64,000 nucleotides of DNA from Pseudoflavonifractor capillosus (GTDB taxonomy: Bacteria; Bacillota; Clostridia; Oscillospirales; Oscillospiraceae): contig NZ_JACJJE010000011.1 in assembly GCF_016899775.1 (NCBI RefSeq), forward strand, positions 1 to 64,000. Direction: 5' to 3'. Below, one piece after another: positions 33,020 to 41,649 of this stretch; the stretch's first letter is position 1, and the number at the start of each line of letters is the position of its first letter. The notes beneath the pieces are model-generated. The model made no database searches. It saw only the letters and a list, made by a program, of their open reading frames with translations, and was not told where the DNA came from. Both the position numbers and the translations under genes were made by a program.

Positions 33020-33919
33020 TTAAACAGAAACCGAGTTCTTCTTCCGCAGAAAGGAAAATTTCGTCTCCGAGCACAGCACCGCAATGAAGATCAGGCCAAA
33101 TCCCACCAGCAGCCGGGGGCTCACCGGGTCGCCGTAGAACAGCACCGAGAACAGCACCCCGAACACCGACTCCAGGGAGAGAATCACCGAGGCGGAGGAG
33201 GGCTCCGACCACACCTGGCCCACGTTCTGGCACAGGAGGGCTACGGTGGTGGCCATGACGCACAGATAGGCCAGGGGCCAGAGCACCCCGGGCTGTGTGA
33301 AGATCCCGGCGGGGAAGGGCTGGAACAGCAGGCCGCAGACGAGGGAGAGCAGAGCGGTGGAGGCAAACTGGATCGTGGTAAGCAAGTAGATATCCTTGCC
33401 GCCGGACAGGCGGTTCACCGCCACAATGTGCAGGGCGTAAAACAGGGCGCTGAACAGGCTCAGGCCGTCCCCCCAGGTGACGGTGAGGTCCCCGGACAGG
33501 GAGACCAGTCCCACCCCGGTGATGCACAGAAAGGCGGCCAGCAGGTTATACTGGTCGGGCCGCCGGTGAAACACCCGCCAGGCCAGAAAGGGAACCAGCA
33601 CGCAGTAGGTGGCGGTGAGGAAGGCGTTCTTGGAGGGGGTGGTCCCGGTCAGGCCGAAGGTCTGGGTAGTGTAGGCGATAAAGAGAAATACCCCGAAGAG
33701 CCCGCCCCGCCACAGGTAGTCCCAGGTGAAGTGGGTCCGCCACTTCTTCCAGCAGAACAGCCCCAGCAGCACCGCGCCGGTGGTGAACCGAAAGACCAGC
33801 AGCCAGAAGGGGGGCACCGTGTCCAAAGTGTTCTTCATAATAAAGAAGGAGGTGCCCCAGATAAAGGCGGCCAGAAACAGCAGGGGCTTAGCCAGACGGC
33901 GCATCACGGCCTCAGACAT
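33020..33919 (-). CDS. DMT-superfamily transporter (EamA family)
   Basis: 299 residues, ten transmembrane helices formed by two EamA repeats: FLAAFIWGTSFFIMKNTLD at the start of the first, LTGTTPSKNAFLTATYCVLVPFLAW at its end, and SLFSALFYALHIVAVNRL and SEPSSASVILSLESVFGVLFSVLFYGD in the second. The substrate is unknown; members export amino acids or metabolites. ATG 33919 follows GAGAGGAG. The stop codon lies within 4 bases of the end of repeat R5, so the insertion may have set the present C-terminus. Confidence 0.88.
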   Translation of the reverse strand: MSEAVMRRLAKPLLFLAAFIWGTSFFIMKNTLDTVPPFWLLVFRFTTGAVLLGLFCWKKWRTHFTWDYLWRGGLFGVFLFIAYTTQTFGLTGTTPSKNAFLTATYCVLVPFLAWRVFHRRPDQYNLLAAFLCITGVGLVSLSGDLTVTWGDGLSLFSALFYALHIVAVNRLSGGKDIYLLTTIQFASTALLSLVCGLLFQPFPAGIFTQPGVLWPLAYLCVMATTVALLCQNVGQVWSEPSSASVILSLESVFGVLFSVLFYGDPVSPRLLVGFGLIFIAVLCSETKFSFLRKKNSVSV

Positions 33920-33944
33920 GGAAAAAACGCTCCTCTCATTTTAT

Positions 33945-33973
33945 TTGCGCAGCGGGCAGATTCATGGTAAGAT
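33945..33973 (+). promoter_or_regulatory. possible promoter of the DNA glycosylase gene
   Basis: -35 TTGCGC (33945–33950), a 17-bp spacer and -10 TAAGAT (33968–33973), 36 bp before the start. The -35 is weak. Confidence 0.45.
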
Positions 33974-34008
33974 AGGCGGGACCAAAGACAGAGACAGGAG
34001 GAAGACGC

Positions 34009-34626
34009 ATGGAGATCCTGCCCAGAGATTTTTATGACCGGGACACCCTCACCGTGGCCCGGGAGCTGCTGGGGTGCTATCTGGTCCGGGAGTGGGAGGG
34101 GAAGAAACTGGCGGTCCGGATCACTGAGACCGAGGCCTATATCGGCCGGATGGACAAGGCCTGCCACGCCTATCAGTATAAGCGCACGCCCCGGACGGAG
34201 ACCCTCTTCTCCAAGCCGGGCGTCTCCTACATCTATCTCATCTACGGCATGTACCACTGCCTCAACTTTATCACCGAGCGGGAGGGGGAGCCCTGCGGCG
34301 TACTCATCCGGGGGGCTGTCCCGGTTGACAATAAGGATAGCATAGCAGAAAACCGCTTTGGCTGCAAGGCCTCCCAGCTCACCGCCTACCAGAAAAAGCA
34401 CTTTCTGGACGGACCGGGAAAACTCTGTAAAGGGTTAGCACTTACCAGGGCGGAGAACGCCCTGCCCCTGGACCGGCCGCCCCTGTATGTGTGCCGGGGA
34501 CCGGTCCCCCAGGAGATTCACACAGGCAAGCGCATCGGCATCGACTACGCCCAGGAGGCCATCGACTTTCCCTGGCGGTTCTGGTTCACGCCCCGGGAGG
34601 AGGAGGGGGAGCATGGTCTTTTTTGA
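34009..34626 (+). CDS. 3-methyladenine DNA glycosylase (AAG/Mpg family)
   Basis: Removes alkylated and deaminated purines in base excision repair. 205 residues, the usual size. VRITETEAYIGRMDKACHAY holds the catalytic Glu region, SYIYLIYGMYHCLNFIT is the intercalating-loop Tyr block, and DGPGKLCKGLALT and IGIDYA are family signatures. ATG 34009 follows GGAGGAAG. It overlaps the next gene by 14 bp, so the two are translated together. Confidence 0.92.
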   Translation: MEILPRDFYDRDTLTVARELLGCYLVREWEGKKLAVRITETEAYIGRMDKACHAYQYKRTPRTETLFSKPGVSYIYLIYGMYHCLNFITEREGEPCGVLIRGAVPVDNKDSIAENRFGCKASQLTAYQKKHFLDGPGKLCKGLALTRAENALPLDRPPLYVCRGPVPQEIHTGKRIGIDYAQEAIDFPWRFWFTPREEEGEHGLF

Positions 34627-35305
34627 TCTGGACGGCACCCTGCTGGACTCCAACGGGATCTGGCTGGACATCGACATCGCGTTTCTGGGGCGGCATGGGA
34701 TCTCCCCCGTTCCGGAGGACTACACCTGGTATGTGACCCACCACAGCGCCCCAGACTCCGCCCGGTACACCCGGGAGCGGTTCGGGCTGGCTGAGACGGC
34801 GGAGGAGATTCAGGGGGCCTGGCTGGACATGGCCCGGGAGGCCTACGCCGGGCAGCTGGCCCTCAAGCCCGGGGTGCGCGCCTTCCTGGAGCAGTGCCGG
34901 GAGCATGGAGTCCCCATGGCGGTGCTCACCTCCTGCATCCCGGAGCTGTGCCGGGCCGCCCTGGCGCACCACGGGATTTTGGACTGGTTCCAGGGGGTGG
35001 TGTATGCCCAGGAGACCGGGATCGGGAAGGGGGAGCCGGAGCTGTACCGTCTGGCGGCGGAGCGGTGGGGGAGGGCGCCGGAGAAGTGCATCCTGTTTGA
35101 AGACTCCCCGGGCTACTGCGCCGCCGCCCGGGAGGCGGGCTTTTTCGTGGCCGGGGTGCGGGACCCCCTGTACGCCGGCCGGGAGGAGGAAATTCAGGCC
35201 CTGTGCTGCGGCTGGGTGGACGACTTCCGCCAGGTGCCGGAGCCCCTTCTGAAGCGCGTCTTGGGGACGGGTGGGCAGCCAGCCGGGAGAGGTTCGAAAC
35301 AGTGA
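34613..35305 (+). CDS. HAD-superfamily phosphatase
   Basis: 230 residues. Motif I FFDLDGTLLDS (nucleophile Asp), motif II AVLTSC, motif III lysine in GIGKGEPELY, and motif IV ILFEDSPGYCAAA, with a helical cap between I and II, as in phosphoglycolate phosphatase-like or beta-phosphoglucomutase-like enzymes. The substrate cannot be told. ATG 34613, after GGAGGAGGGGG, lies inside the end of the glycosylase gene. The DNA-repair link might suggest clean-up of phosphoglycolate, which is only an inference. Confidence 0.85.
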   Translation: MVFFDLDGTLLDSNGIWLDIDIAFLGRHGISPVPEDYTWYVTHHSAPDSARYTRERFGLAETAEEIQGAWLDMAREAYAGQLALKPGVRAFLEQCREHGVPMAVLTSCIPELCRAALAHHGILDWFQGVVYAQETGIGKGEPELYRLAAERWGRAPEKCILFEDSPGYCAAAREAGFFVAGVRDPLYAGREEEIQALCCGWVDDFRQVPEPLLKRVLGTGGQPAGRGSKQ

Positions 35306-35325
35306 AACAGGGTCGGAAAAAATAC

Positions 35326-35457
35326 TTGCAATTTCCAGAGATCTGTGATAACATCTTTTAGTCTGAAATAACGGGTGGTCCTCTGCGGCCGCCGCGCCGG
35401 TTTTGGAGCGCGGCAGGATGGCTGGCATGAACGCCTATACAACAGGAGGAAATTGAC
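35326..35457 (+). promoter_or_regulatory. rplS promoter and leader
   Basis: -35 TTGCAA (35326–35331), a 17-bp spacer and -10 TAACAT (35349–35354), then a GC-rich leader of about 95 bases with the inverted pair GCCGCCGCGCC…GGAGCGCGGC (around 35390–35415), possibly an autoregulatory site, and AGGAGG before the start. Confidence 0.6.
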
Positions 35458-35799
35458 ATGGATCTGATGAAGGCTTTTACTGAGAAGTACACCAAGGAGG
35501 AGCCCCCGGTTGTCCAGGTGGGCGACACCGTCCGGGTGCACCTGAAGGTTAAGGAAGGCAACCGCGAGCGTATCCAGGTGTTCGAGGGCACCGTCATTGC
35601 CAAGAAGCACGGCGGCATTGAGGAGACCTTCACCGTCCGCCGCATCTCCTACGGCGTCGGTGTGGAGAAGGTGTTCCCCCTCCACGCTCCCTCCATCGAG
35701 AAGGTGGAAGTGGTGCGGCACGGCAAGGTGCGCCGCGCCAAGCTGTACTACCTGCGCGGTCGCGTGGGCAAGGCGGCCAAGATCAAGGAGGCCCTTTGA
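35458..35799 (+). CDS. rplS: 50S ribosomal protein L19
   Basis: 113 residues; located at the 30S–50S interface. [81 protein letters not shown] is collinear with L19 throughout. ATG follows AGGAGG at 7 bases. A strong terminator follows directly, so it is a single-gene unit. Confidence 0.98.
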   Translation: MDLMKAFTEKYTKEEPPVVQVGDTVRVHLKVKEGNRERIQVFEGTVIAKKHGGIEETFTVRRISYGVGVEKVFPLHAPSIEKVEVVRHGKVRRAKLYYLRGRVGKAAKIKEAL

Positions 35800-35806
35800 T
35801 CCAGAG

Positions 35807-35840
35807 AAAAAAAGGAGCGGTTTCGGACCGCTCCTTTTTT
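35807..35840 (+). terminator. intrinsic terminator after rplS
   Basis: Stem AAAAAGGAGCGGT with its complement, TTCGG loop and a T-run to 35840. Confidence 0.93.
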
Positions 35841-35888
35841 CGTATCAAGACAGCCTAGCCGTCCAAGCGGCGGAAGGGAGGAGAGCGC

Positions 35889-36254
35889 ATGTTTGAGACG
35901 GTCACAAAAAATGGCCGGGTGCTGGCCTTGATTCCGGCGGACCGGACCATCCCGGATGGGGACGCGGCGCTGGAGCTGGCGGTCTCCGCCCGGTATGAGA
36001 CGGACAGCACCCGGCTGGTCATCCCCAAGGAGTGCTTTCCGCCGGAGTTCTTTTGGCTGAGCACCGGGCTAGCCGGGGAAATTTTGCAGAAGTGGACCAA
36101 CTATGGGTTTCGGGCGGCCATCTTCGGAGATTTCTCAGCGTACACCGAAGTCAGCAAATCCCTGCGGGATTTTATCTATGAGTGCAATCGGGGGACCGCG
36201 GTCTTTTTCGTTCCCACTCGGCAGGAGGCGGAGGAGCGTCTGAGCCAGGTGTAG
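35889..36254 (+). CDS. DUF4180-like protein
   Basis: 121 residues. LVIPKECFPPEFFWLSTGLAGEILQKWTNYGFRAAIFGDFSAYTEVSKSLRDFIYECNRG follows the DUF4180 pattern (FF-L-T-x-LAGE-x-QK-x-x-NY, AI-GDFS-Y, SKSLxDFIxE-NxG). Function unknown. ATG follows GGGAGGAGAG. It sits between rplS and rbgA, where signal peptidase genes are often found in relatives. Confidence 0.8.
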   Translation: MFETVTKNGRVLALIPADRTIPDGDAALELAVSARYETDSTRLVIPKECFPPEFFWLSTGLAGEILQKWTNYGFRAAIFGDFSAYTEVSKSLRDFIYECNRGTAVFFVPTRQEAEERLSQV

Positions 36255-36286
36255 GGGAGAGACACGGTCCGGAAAGGAGCGCTGCA

Positions 36287-37162
36287 ATGAATATTCAATG
36301 GTATCCGGGACATATGACCAAGACCCGGCGGCAGATCGAGGCCGACCTGAAACACGTGGACATCGTGGTGGAGATCATCGACGCCCGCATCCCCGTGTCC
36401 AGCCGCAACCCGGACATCGACTCCATCACGGCCGGAAAGCCCCGGCTGGTGGTGCTCAACCGGGCGGACCAGGCCGACCCGGCGGGAAACAAGGCCTGGG
36501 GGACCTGGCTGAGGCAGAAGGGGTTCTCTGTGCTGGAGACCGACGCCAAGACGGGCTCCGGCGTGGGACAGTTTCCCAACGTAGTCCGGGGTGTGCTGAA
36601 GGACCAGATTGCCCGCTGGCAGGAGAAGGGGTTAGTCGGCCGCCCGGTGCGGGCCATGGTGGTGGGGGTGCCCAACGTGGGCAAGTCCACCTTTATCAAT
36701 AAGGTGGCCAAGCGCAAGTCCGCCAAGGCCAGCGACCGCCCCGGCGTCACCCGGGGCAAGCAGTGGGTCACCGTGGACCGGGGGCTGGAGCTGCTGGACA
36801 CCCCGGGTATTCTGTGGCCCAAGTTTGAGGATGTGCAGACCGGCCTCCACCTGGCCTTCACCGGGGCGGTGAAGGACGAGATCATGGACGTGGAGACTCT
36901 GGGCTGCCACCTAATGGCCTTTCTGGGCGAGCGCTACCCGTCCGCCCTCCAGGCCTATAAGCTGACGGAGATCCCTGCCCGGGAGGACGGGGAGGAGACG
37001 GTGGCCTACGGGTACCGGATTCTGGAGCTGGCCGCCGGAAAGCGTGGCATGCGCATCTCCGGGGGAGAGTTTGACACCGAGCGGATGGCGAGGGTCCTGC
37101 TGGATGAGTTCCGAGGGGGAAAATTAGGGAAGTTTACCTTGGAGCTGCCGGGGGAAGATTGA
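36287..37162 (+). CDS. rbgA: ribosome biogenesis GTPase RbgA (YlqF)
   Basis: Circularly permuted GTPase needed for late 50S assembly. 291 residues; motif order is G4 NRAD (58–61), then G1 GVPNVGKST (about 127), then G3 DTPG, as in YlqF. MNIQWYPGHMTKTRR is the conserved N-terminus and the C-terminal ANTAR-like helical domain ends the protein. ATG 36287 follows GGAAAGGAG. rplS–rbgA–rnhB is the usual Firmicute order; here repeat R6 (about 1 kb) separates rbgA from rnhB. Confidence 0.95.
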   Translation: MNIQWYPGHMTKTRRQIEADLKHVDIVVEIIDARIPVSSRNPDIDSITAGKPRLVVLNRADQADPAGNKAWGTWLRQKGFSVLETDAKTGSGVGQFPNVVRGVLKDQIARWQEKGLVGRPVRAMVVGVPNVGKSTFINKVAKRKSAKASDRPGVTRGKQWVTVDRGLELLDTPGILWPKFEDVQTGLHLAFTGAVKDEIMDVETLGCHLMAFLGERYPSALQAYKLTEIPAREDGEETVAYGYRILELAAGKRGMRISGGEFDTERMARVLLDEFRGGKLGKFTLELPGED

Positions 37163-37174
37163 TTTTTTACGGGG

Positions 37175-38089
37175 GGGGAGTTTCGCCGCCCCGGCGGCGG
37201 GACAGGGTTCCGCCCTGCGGGGCGGGTTCCTTTTCCACGTGGAAAAGGAACCAAAAGACGCTATGGGGTGGGCGCAATCGGCAGGATCGGCAAAGCCGCT
37301 CCTGCCTCCATGCCGCCCTCCCCCTAGAACCCCCATTACGGGGGACGCGTACCTGCGAGGTTGAGCAAAATTTCCGGCGCGCAAAATCTGAGCGGCTTTC
37401 TGCGGTTCCATCCGGGCCACTGGGCCCTGGGTATGCAAAAATTGCCGCTGCTGCGGCTCCACAACCGCGCCTGGCTCTGCCGAATCAACGGCTACGGTGT
37501 GGTTTTCGCCGTAGGGGCGGGTGCCCTCACCCGCCCGCCCCGAAATGTTCCGTTTCACCCGTAGGGGCGGCCACACGGGGTCGCCCCTACGGCGGATCTG
37601 GTCGCGGCCGCGTTGTTTTCGTAGGGGCTGGACACTGGCCGGCCCGCGGGAGGGAAACATCCCAGGGAGGCTTCTCTCAGCCTTCGGCCGATTCACCTTC
37701 AGCCCCTCCCCCTGCGGTTCTCAAGAAAACCTTCCGAAATTGAGTAGGGGAGGCCCTTGGGCCTCCCGTTAGAATACGCACCGGGAGCGTTGGCTCGGCA
37801 AACTCAGGCGCAGGCCGTAAACCGCAGCAAAATCAAAATTTTGCCCACCCAGGCCCCCAGTGGGGCCGGAAGAAAACGCAGGCAAGCACTCCTGATTTTG
37901 CGCGCCGGAACCATGGCAGCACAAACCAGGAGGGCGTCCCCCGTAAAAAGGGGTCCGGGGAAAGCGGTCCTATGGACCTAGGCGGAGCATAGCGGAGCCG
38001 TAGTCCATTGGCCGCGTCCCCGGGGGCGTTTTGGTTACTTTGCCGCCATGGGCAAAGTAACTCGCCGCCCGCAGGCGGCGAAACTCCCC
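37175..38089. repeat. full-length dispersed hairpin element, copy R6 (915 bp), fills the rbgA–rnhB gap
   Basis: Perfect 16-bp terminal inverted repeats: GGGGAGTTTCGCCGCC (37175–37190) and its complement at 38074–38089. The left end carries a nested variant terminal unit GGGTTCCGCCCTGCGGGGCG plus TTCCTTTTCC-ACGT-GGAAAAGGAA; the right end has GTTACTTTGCC/GGCAAAGTAAC. Both halves hold TTCCGGCGCGC…, one in each orientation, so the element is built of two inverted halves. It is the reverse complement of R5. No credible protein gene lies in it, though fortuitous frames exist. Confidence 0.92.
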
Positions 38090-38189
38090 TGCGAAATTGG
38101 AAAATGCTGGACGGGCGGTGAGGACACCGCCCCTACAAGAGGAAAAATAAGAGAGTTGGCGAAACCTCCCGCGAAAGAAGGAAACCTCC

Positions 38190-38798
38190 ATGAACGATCT
38201 ATGGCAATATGAGAAAGAAGCCCTGGCCGCCGGCCATACATACATCTGCGGCTGCGACGAGGCGGGGGCCGGCCCTCTGGCGGGCCCGGTGTACGCCGCG
38301 GCGGTGATCCTGCCCCTGGGGGTGGAGATCGACGGCCTCAACGACTCCAAGAAGCTGACCGAGAAGAAGCGGGAGGCCCTGTTCCCCGTCATCCAGGAGA
38401 AGGCCACCGCCTGGGCGGTGGCCTGGGTGGACGCCCGGGAGATCGACGAGACCGACATTTTAAGCGCCCGCATGAAGGCCATGCAGCTGGCCATAGAACA
38501 GTTGGAGCCCGGGGCGGACTTTGCCCTCATCGACGGCAACCGGGACCACGGGCGGAGCGCCGCCATCCTTACCCCCCACCGCTGTCTTATAAAGGGGGAT
38601 AGCCTGTCGGCCTCCATCGCGGCGGCCTCCATCCTGGCCAAGGTGAGCCGGGACCGGTGGATGGTGAAGGCGGCGGAGGAGTACCCGGAGTACCAGTTCC
38701 AGAAGCACAAGGGCTATGGGACCAAGCTTCACTATGAGATGCTCCGGACCTACGGCCCCAGCCCCATCCACCGCCGGTCCTTCCTGAAAAACCTATGA
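38190..38798 (+). CDS. rnhB: ribonuclease HII
   Basis: Cuts RNA in RNA–DNA hybrids and single misincorporated ribonucleotides. 202 residues: ICGCDEAGAGPLAGPVYAAAVIL holds the first catalytic Asp-Glu, LNDSKKLTEKKRE and LIDGN the next, and ASILAKVSRDR the last; all ligands present. ATG follows GAAGGAAAC. It overlaps yraN by 4 bp. Confidence 0.96.
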   Translation: MNDLWQYEKEALAAGHTYICGCDEAGAGPLAGPVYAAAVILPLGVEIDGLNDSKKLTEKKREALFPVIQEKATAWAVAWVDAREIDETDILSARMKAMQLAIEQLEPGADFALIDGNRDHGRSAAILTPHRCLIKGDSLSASIAAASILAKVSRDRWMVKAAEEYPEYQFQKHKGYGTKLHYEMLRTYGPSPIHRRSFLKNL

Positions 38799-39163
38799 GC
38801 GGGGAGGAGAGCCGCCGCCTGGGGCGCTGGGGAGAAGACCTGGCGGCGGAGTTTTTGGAGCAGCAGGGCTATCGGATCGTGGACCGGAACTGGAAGTGCC
38901 GCTTCGGGGAGCTGGACCTGGTGGCGGAGGGCGGCGGCTTTCTCTGCTTCGTGGAGGTGAAGCTGCGCCGCTCGAACCGCTTCGGCACGGGGGCGGAGCA
39001 GGTGGACCGGCGCAAGCGGGAGAAGCTGCGGACCGCCGCGGAGCTCTATCTCCAGACGCATCCCGCCGTTCTCCAGCCCCGGTTTGACGTGATCGAGGTG
39101 CTGGCCCCCAATGGGTTGGGGACCAAAAATCCCAAAATACGACATATTGAGGGGGCGTTTTGA
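38795..39163 (+). CDS. UPF0102 endonuclease-like protein (YraN)
   Basis: 122 residues, restriction-endonuclease-like fold: LGRWGEDLAAEFLEQQGYRIVDRNWKCRFGELDLVAEGGGFLCFVEVKLRRS contains the E…GELDLV…FVEVK metal-binding pattern of YraN. Commonly coupled to rnhB, here by an ATGA overlap. It is proposed to act in recombination or repair, but the role is not established. Confidence 0.92.
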   Translation: MSGEESRRLGRWGEDLAAEFLEQQGYRIVDRNWKCRFGELDLVAEGGGFLCFVEVKLRRSNRFGTGAEQVDRRKREKLRTAAELYLQTHPAVLQPRFDVIEVLAPNGLGTKNPKIRHIEGAF

Positions 39164-39205
39164 GAAAAAACCGCCTCCGAGGAGGCGAATTGTGCCGCCT
39201 GGGGT

Positions 39206-39234
39206 TGACCTGTTCCGGAAAAAATGGCATAATA
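39206..39234 (+). promoter_or_regulatory. promoter of thrC
   Basis: -35 TTGACC (39206–39211), a 17-bp spacer and -10 CATAAT (39229–39234); a short GGATC…GATCC hairpin follows in the leader. Confidence 0.7.
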
Positions 39235-39303
39235 CAACACTAGGGGATCTTGATATGATCCGCATTGATTACGTATCCTAAAACAAGAATGGAAGGAATC
39301 AAG

Positions 39304-40809
39304 ATGCAATACATCAGCACAAGAGACCGGGAACAGCAGTTTTCTGCCGCTCAGGCCATCTCCAAGGGGCTGGCGGACGACGGAGGGCTGCTCACACCGG
39401 TCTATCTGCCCAAGCTGCCCCGCCGCTCCCTGGAGGAGCTGAAGAACATGTCCTATCAGCAGCGGGCGGTGTACGTGATGAAGCTGTTCCTGGACGGGTT
39501 CTCCGTCAAGGAGCTCACCGACTTTGCCAACGCCGCCTACGGGCCGGAGAAGTTCGACACCCCGGCGGTGGCCCCGGTGCGCGCCCTGGACTCCAACACC
39601 TTCTGTCTGGAGCTGTGGCACGGCCCCACCTGCGCCTTCAAGGACATGGCCCTGCAGATGCTGCCCCACCTGCTCACCGCCTCCCTGCGGAAGCTGGAGG
39701 AGGAGAAGACGGTGTGCATCCTGGTGGCCACCTCCGGCGACACGGGCAAGGGGGCCCTGGAGGGCTTCCGGGACGTGGACCACACCAAAATTCTGGTGTT
39801 CTACCCCAAGGACGGAGTCTCCGCCATCCAGGAGCTCCAGATGGTCACCCAGGAGGGGGACAACGTGGGGGTCTGCTCGGTGTACGGCAACTTCGACGAC
39901 GCCCAGACGGGGGTGAAGCAGCTCTTCTCCGACGAGAAGCTGCGGGAGGAGCTGGCCCAGCGGGGCTACTTCCTGTCCTCGGCCAACTCCATCAACTGGG
40001 GCCGGGTGCTGCCCCAGGTGGTCTACTACATCTCCGCCTACTGCGACCTGCTCCGGGATGGACATATCCAGCTGGGGGACCCGGTGAACGTGTGCGTGCC
40101 CACCGGCAACTTCGGCAACATCCTGGCGGCCTACTACGCCCGGGACATGGGGGTGCCCATCCAGCGCCTGATCTGCGCCTCCAACGCCAACAACGTGCTC
40201 ACCGACTTCCTGCGCACCGGCGTGTACGACCGCAACCGCACCTTCTACAACACCATGTCCCCCTCCATGGACATCCTCATCTCCAGCAACCTGGAGCGGC
40301 TGCTGCTGGCCATCACCCAGGAGGACAGCGAGGTCCGGAAGTACATGGAGCAGCTGAAGGAGACCGGCCGCTATGAGGTCAGCGAGCGGGTGCGGGACAA
40401 GATCCAGCGGCTCTTCATGGGCTACTGCTGCGACGACGCGGAGACCCAGAAGGTGATCGGCGCCATTTACAAGAAGTTCGACTATCTCATCGACCCCCAC
40501 ACCGCCGTGGGCTTCTCCGCTCTGGAGCAGTACCGGAAGGAGACGGGGGACGAGACCCCGGCCATCGTGGCCTCCACCGCCAGCCCCTTCAAGTTCTGCG
40601 ACAACGTGCTCTCCGCCCTGGGCGTGACCGAGCAGGCGGAGGGTCTGGACATCCTGGATCAGCTCAGCCAGGTGACGGGAGAGCCGGTTCCGGCCCCTCT
40701 GGCCGCCCTGCGGGACAAGAAGCCCCGCTTCCACGAGACCGTGGAGAAGGACCACATGGTGGACGCGGTGCTGGAGATGCTCAGCGCGCCGAAACAAGAC
40801 AACCACTAA
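39304..40809 (+). CDS. thrC: threonine synthase
   Basis: Converts O-phospho-L-homoserine to threonine, PLP-dependent. 501 residues, the long type. MQYISTRDREQQFSAAQAISKGLADDGGLLTP is the standard N-terminus, HGPTCAFKDMALQMLPH carries PLP-lysine K113, and ATSGDTGKGALEG and VPTGNFGNILAAYYA are family landmarks. ATG 39304 follows GGAAGGA; an upstream TTG is less likely. No other threonine genes lie nearby. Confidence 0.95.
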   Translation: MQYISTRDREQQFSAAQAISKGLADDGGLLTPVYLPKLPRRSLEELKNMSYQQRAVYVMKLFLDGFSVKELTDFANAAYGPEKFDTPAVAPVRALDSNTFCLELWHGPTCAFKDMALQMLPHLLTASLRKLEEEKTVCILVATSGDTGKGALEGFRDVDHTKILVFYPKDGVSAIQELQMVTQEGDNVGVCSVYGNFDDAQTGVKQLFSDEKLREELAQRGYFLSSANSINWGRVLPQVVYYISAYCDLLRDGHIQLGDPVNVCVPTGNFGNILAAYYARDMGVPIQRLICASNANNVLTDFLRTGVYDRNRTFYNTMSPSMDILISSNLERLLLAITQEDSEVRKYMEQLKETGRYEVSERVRDKIQRLFMGYCCDDAETQKVIGAIYKKFDYLIDPHTAVGFSALEQYRKETGDETPAIVASTASPFKFCDNVLSALGVTEQAEGLDILDQLSQVTGEPVPAPLAALRDKKPRFHETVEKDHMVDAVLEMLSAPKQDNH

Positions 40810-40822
40810 AGGAGCTGCGTCT

Positions 40823-41512
40823 ATGTCCCTATACGCCATCGGAGATACCCATCTGTCCCTGGGCGTGGACAAGCCCATGGACATTTTCGGCGGGGGGTGG
40901 GCCGGCTATGTGGAGAAGCTCAGGGAGGGTTTCTCTCAGATCGGCCCGGAGGACACGGTGGTCCTGTGCGGGGACCTGTCCTGGGGCATGAGCCTGGAAC
41001 AGGCGAGGGAGGACTTCGCCTTTCTGGACTCCCTGCCCGGCGGGCGGAAGATCCTGCTGAAGGGAAACCACGACTACTGGTGGACCACCGCGGCCAAGAT
41101 GGAAAAATTCTTTGCCGAAAACGGGTTTTCCACCCTGGAGATCCTGCACAACAACTGCCGGCTGTACGGCGAAGTGGCTTTGTGCGGGACCCGGGGCTGG
41201 TTCTATGAGGAGGAGCGGGGCGAACACAGCGCGAAAATTTTCAACCGGGAGCTTTTACGCCTGGAGGCTTCCCTGAAGGCGGCGGGGGAGCGGGAGAAGT
41301 TCTGCTTTCTCCACTACCCGCCCCTGTACCAGGGGTACCGCTGCCAGGAGATCCTGGACCTGCTGGAGCGGTACCAGGTGAGCCGGTGCTACTACGGCCA
41401 TCTCCACGGGGGAAGCCACCGCCTGGCCTTCTCCGGGAGGCTGGGGACGGTGGAGTACCACCTGGTGGCGGCCGACTATATCGGCTTCCAGCCGAAAAAA
41501 ATCTTAGATTAG
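40823..41512 (+). CDS. calcineurin-like metallophosphoesterase
   Basis: 229 residues. Metal-binding motifs in order: AIGDTHLS, VVLCGDLSWGM, LLKGNHDYWW, CFLHYPPLY and CYYGHLHGG, a complete set for a two-metal phosphoesterase (YfcE/YkuE-like). The substrate is unknown. It starts 13 bp after thrC with GGAG and probably shares its transcript. Confidence 0.9.
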   Translation: MSLYAIGDTHLSLGVDKPMDIFGGGWAGYVEKLREGFSQIGPEDTVVLCGDLSWGMSLEQAREDFAFLDSLPGGRKILLKGNHDYWWTTAAKMEKFFAENGFSTLEILHNNCRLYGEVALCGTRGWFYEEERGEHSAKIFNRELLRLEASLKAAGEREKFCFLHYPPLYQGYRCQEILDLLERYQVSRCYYGHLHGGSHRLAFSGRLGTVEYHLVAADYIGFQPKKILD

Positions 41513-41545
41513 CGAAAAATTCCTGGGAAAAAACGAAATTTGGGC

Positions 41546-41574
41546 TGGTCAAACCGGCCTGTATCTGGTAAAAT
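41546..41574 (+). promoter_or_regulatory. promoter of tig
   Basis: -35 TGGTCA (41546–41551), a 17-bp spacer and -10 TAAAAT (41569–41574). Confidence 0.6.
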
Positions 41575-41649
41575 ATCGTCTCGAAAGTATACGGCGCGGC
41601 GGCTGAGCGCTTGAGGAACGCCGCTTCGCGCCCACAGGAGGAAGAATTC

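Noticed and set aside
37159-37743. Open frames inside repeats R4–R8
   Set aside because: These frames change length and sequence between copies and encode fragments such as KVTKTPPG from the hairpin units; no ribosome binding site or conserved protein.
27865-38089. CRISPR array
   Set aside because: The repeated GTAGGGGCGG hairpins are irregularly spaced, differ in sequence and lack uniform repeats and spacers; no cas gene is present.
39046-40884. 612-codon open frame on the minus strand opposite thrC
   Set aside because: It is an antisense shadow of high-GC codons in threonine synthase; composition is His/Val/Gly-rich and resembles no protein, while the plus-strand frame is a clear enzyme.
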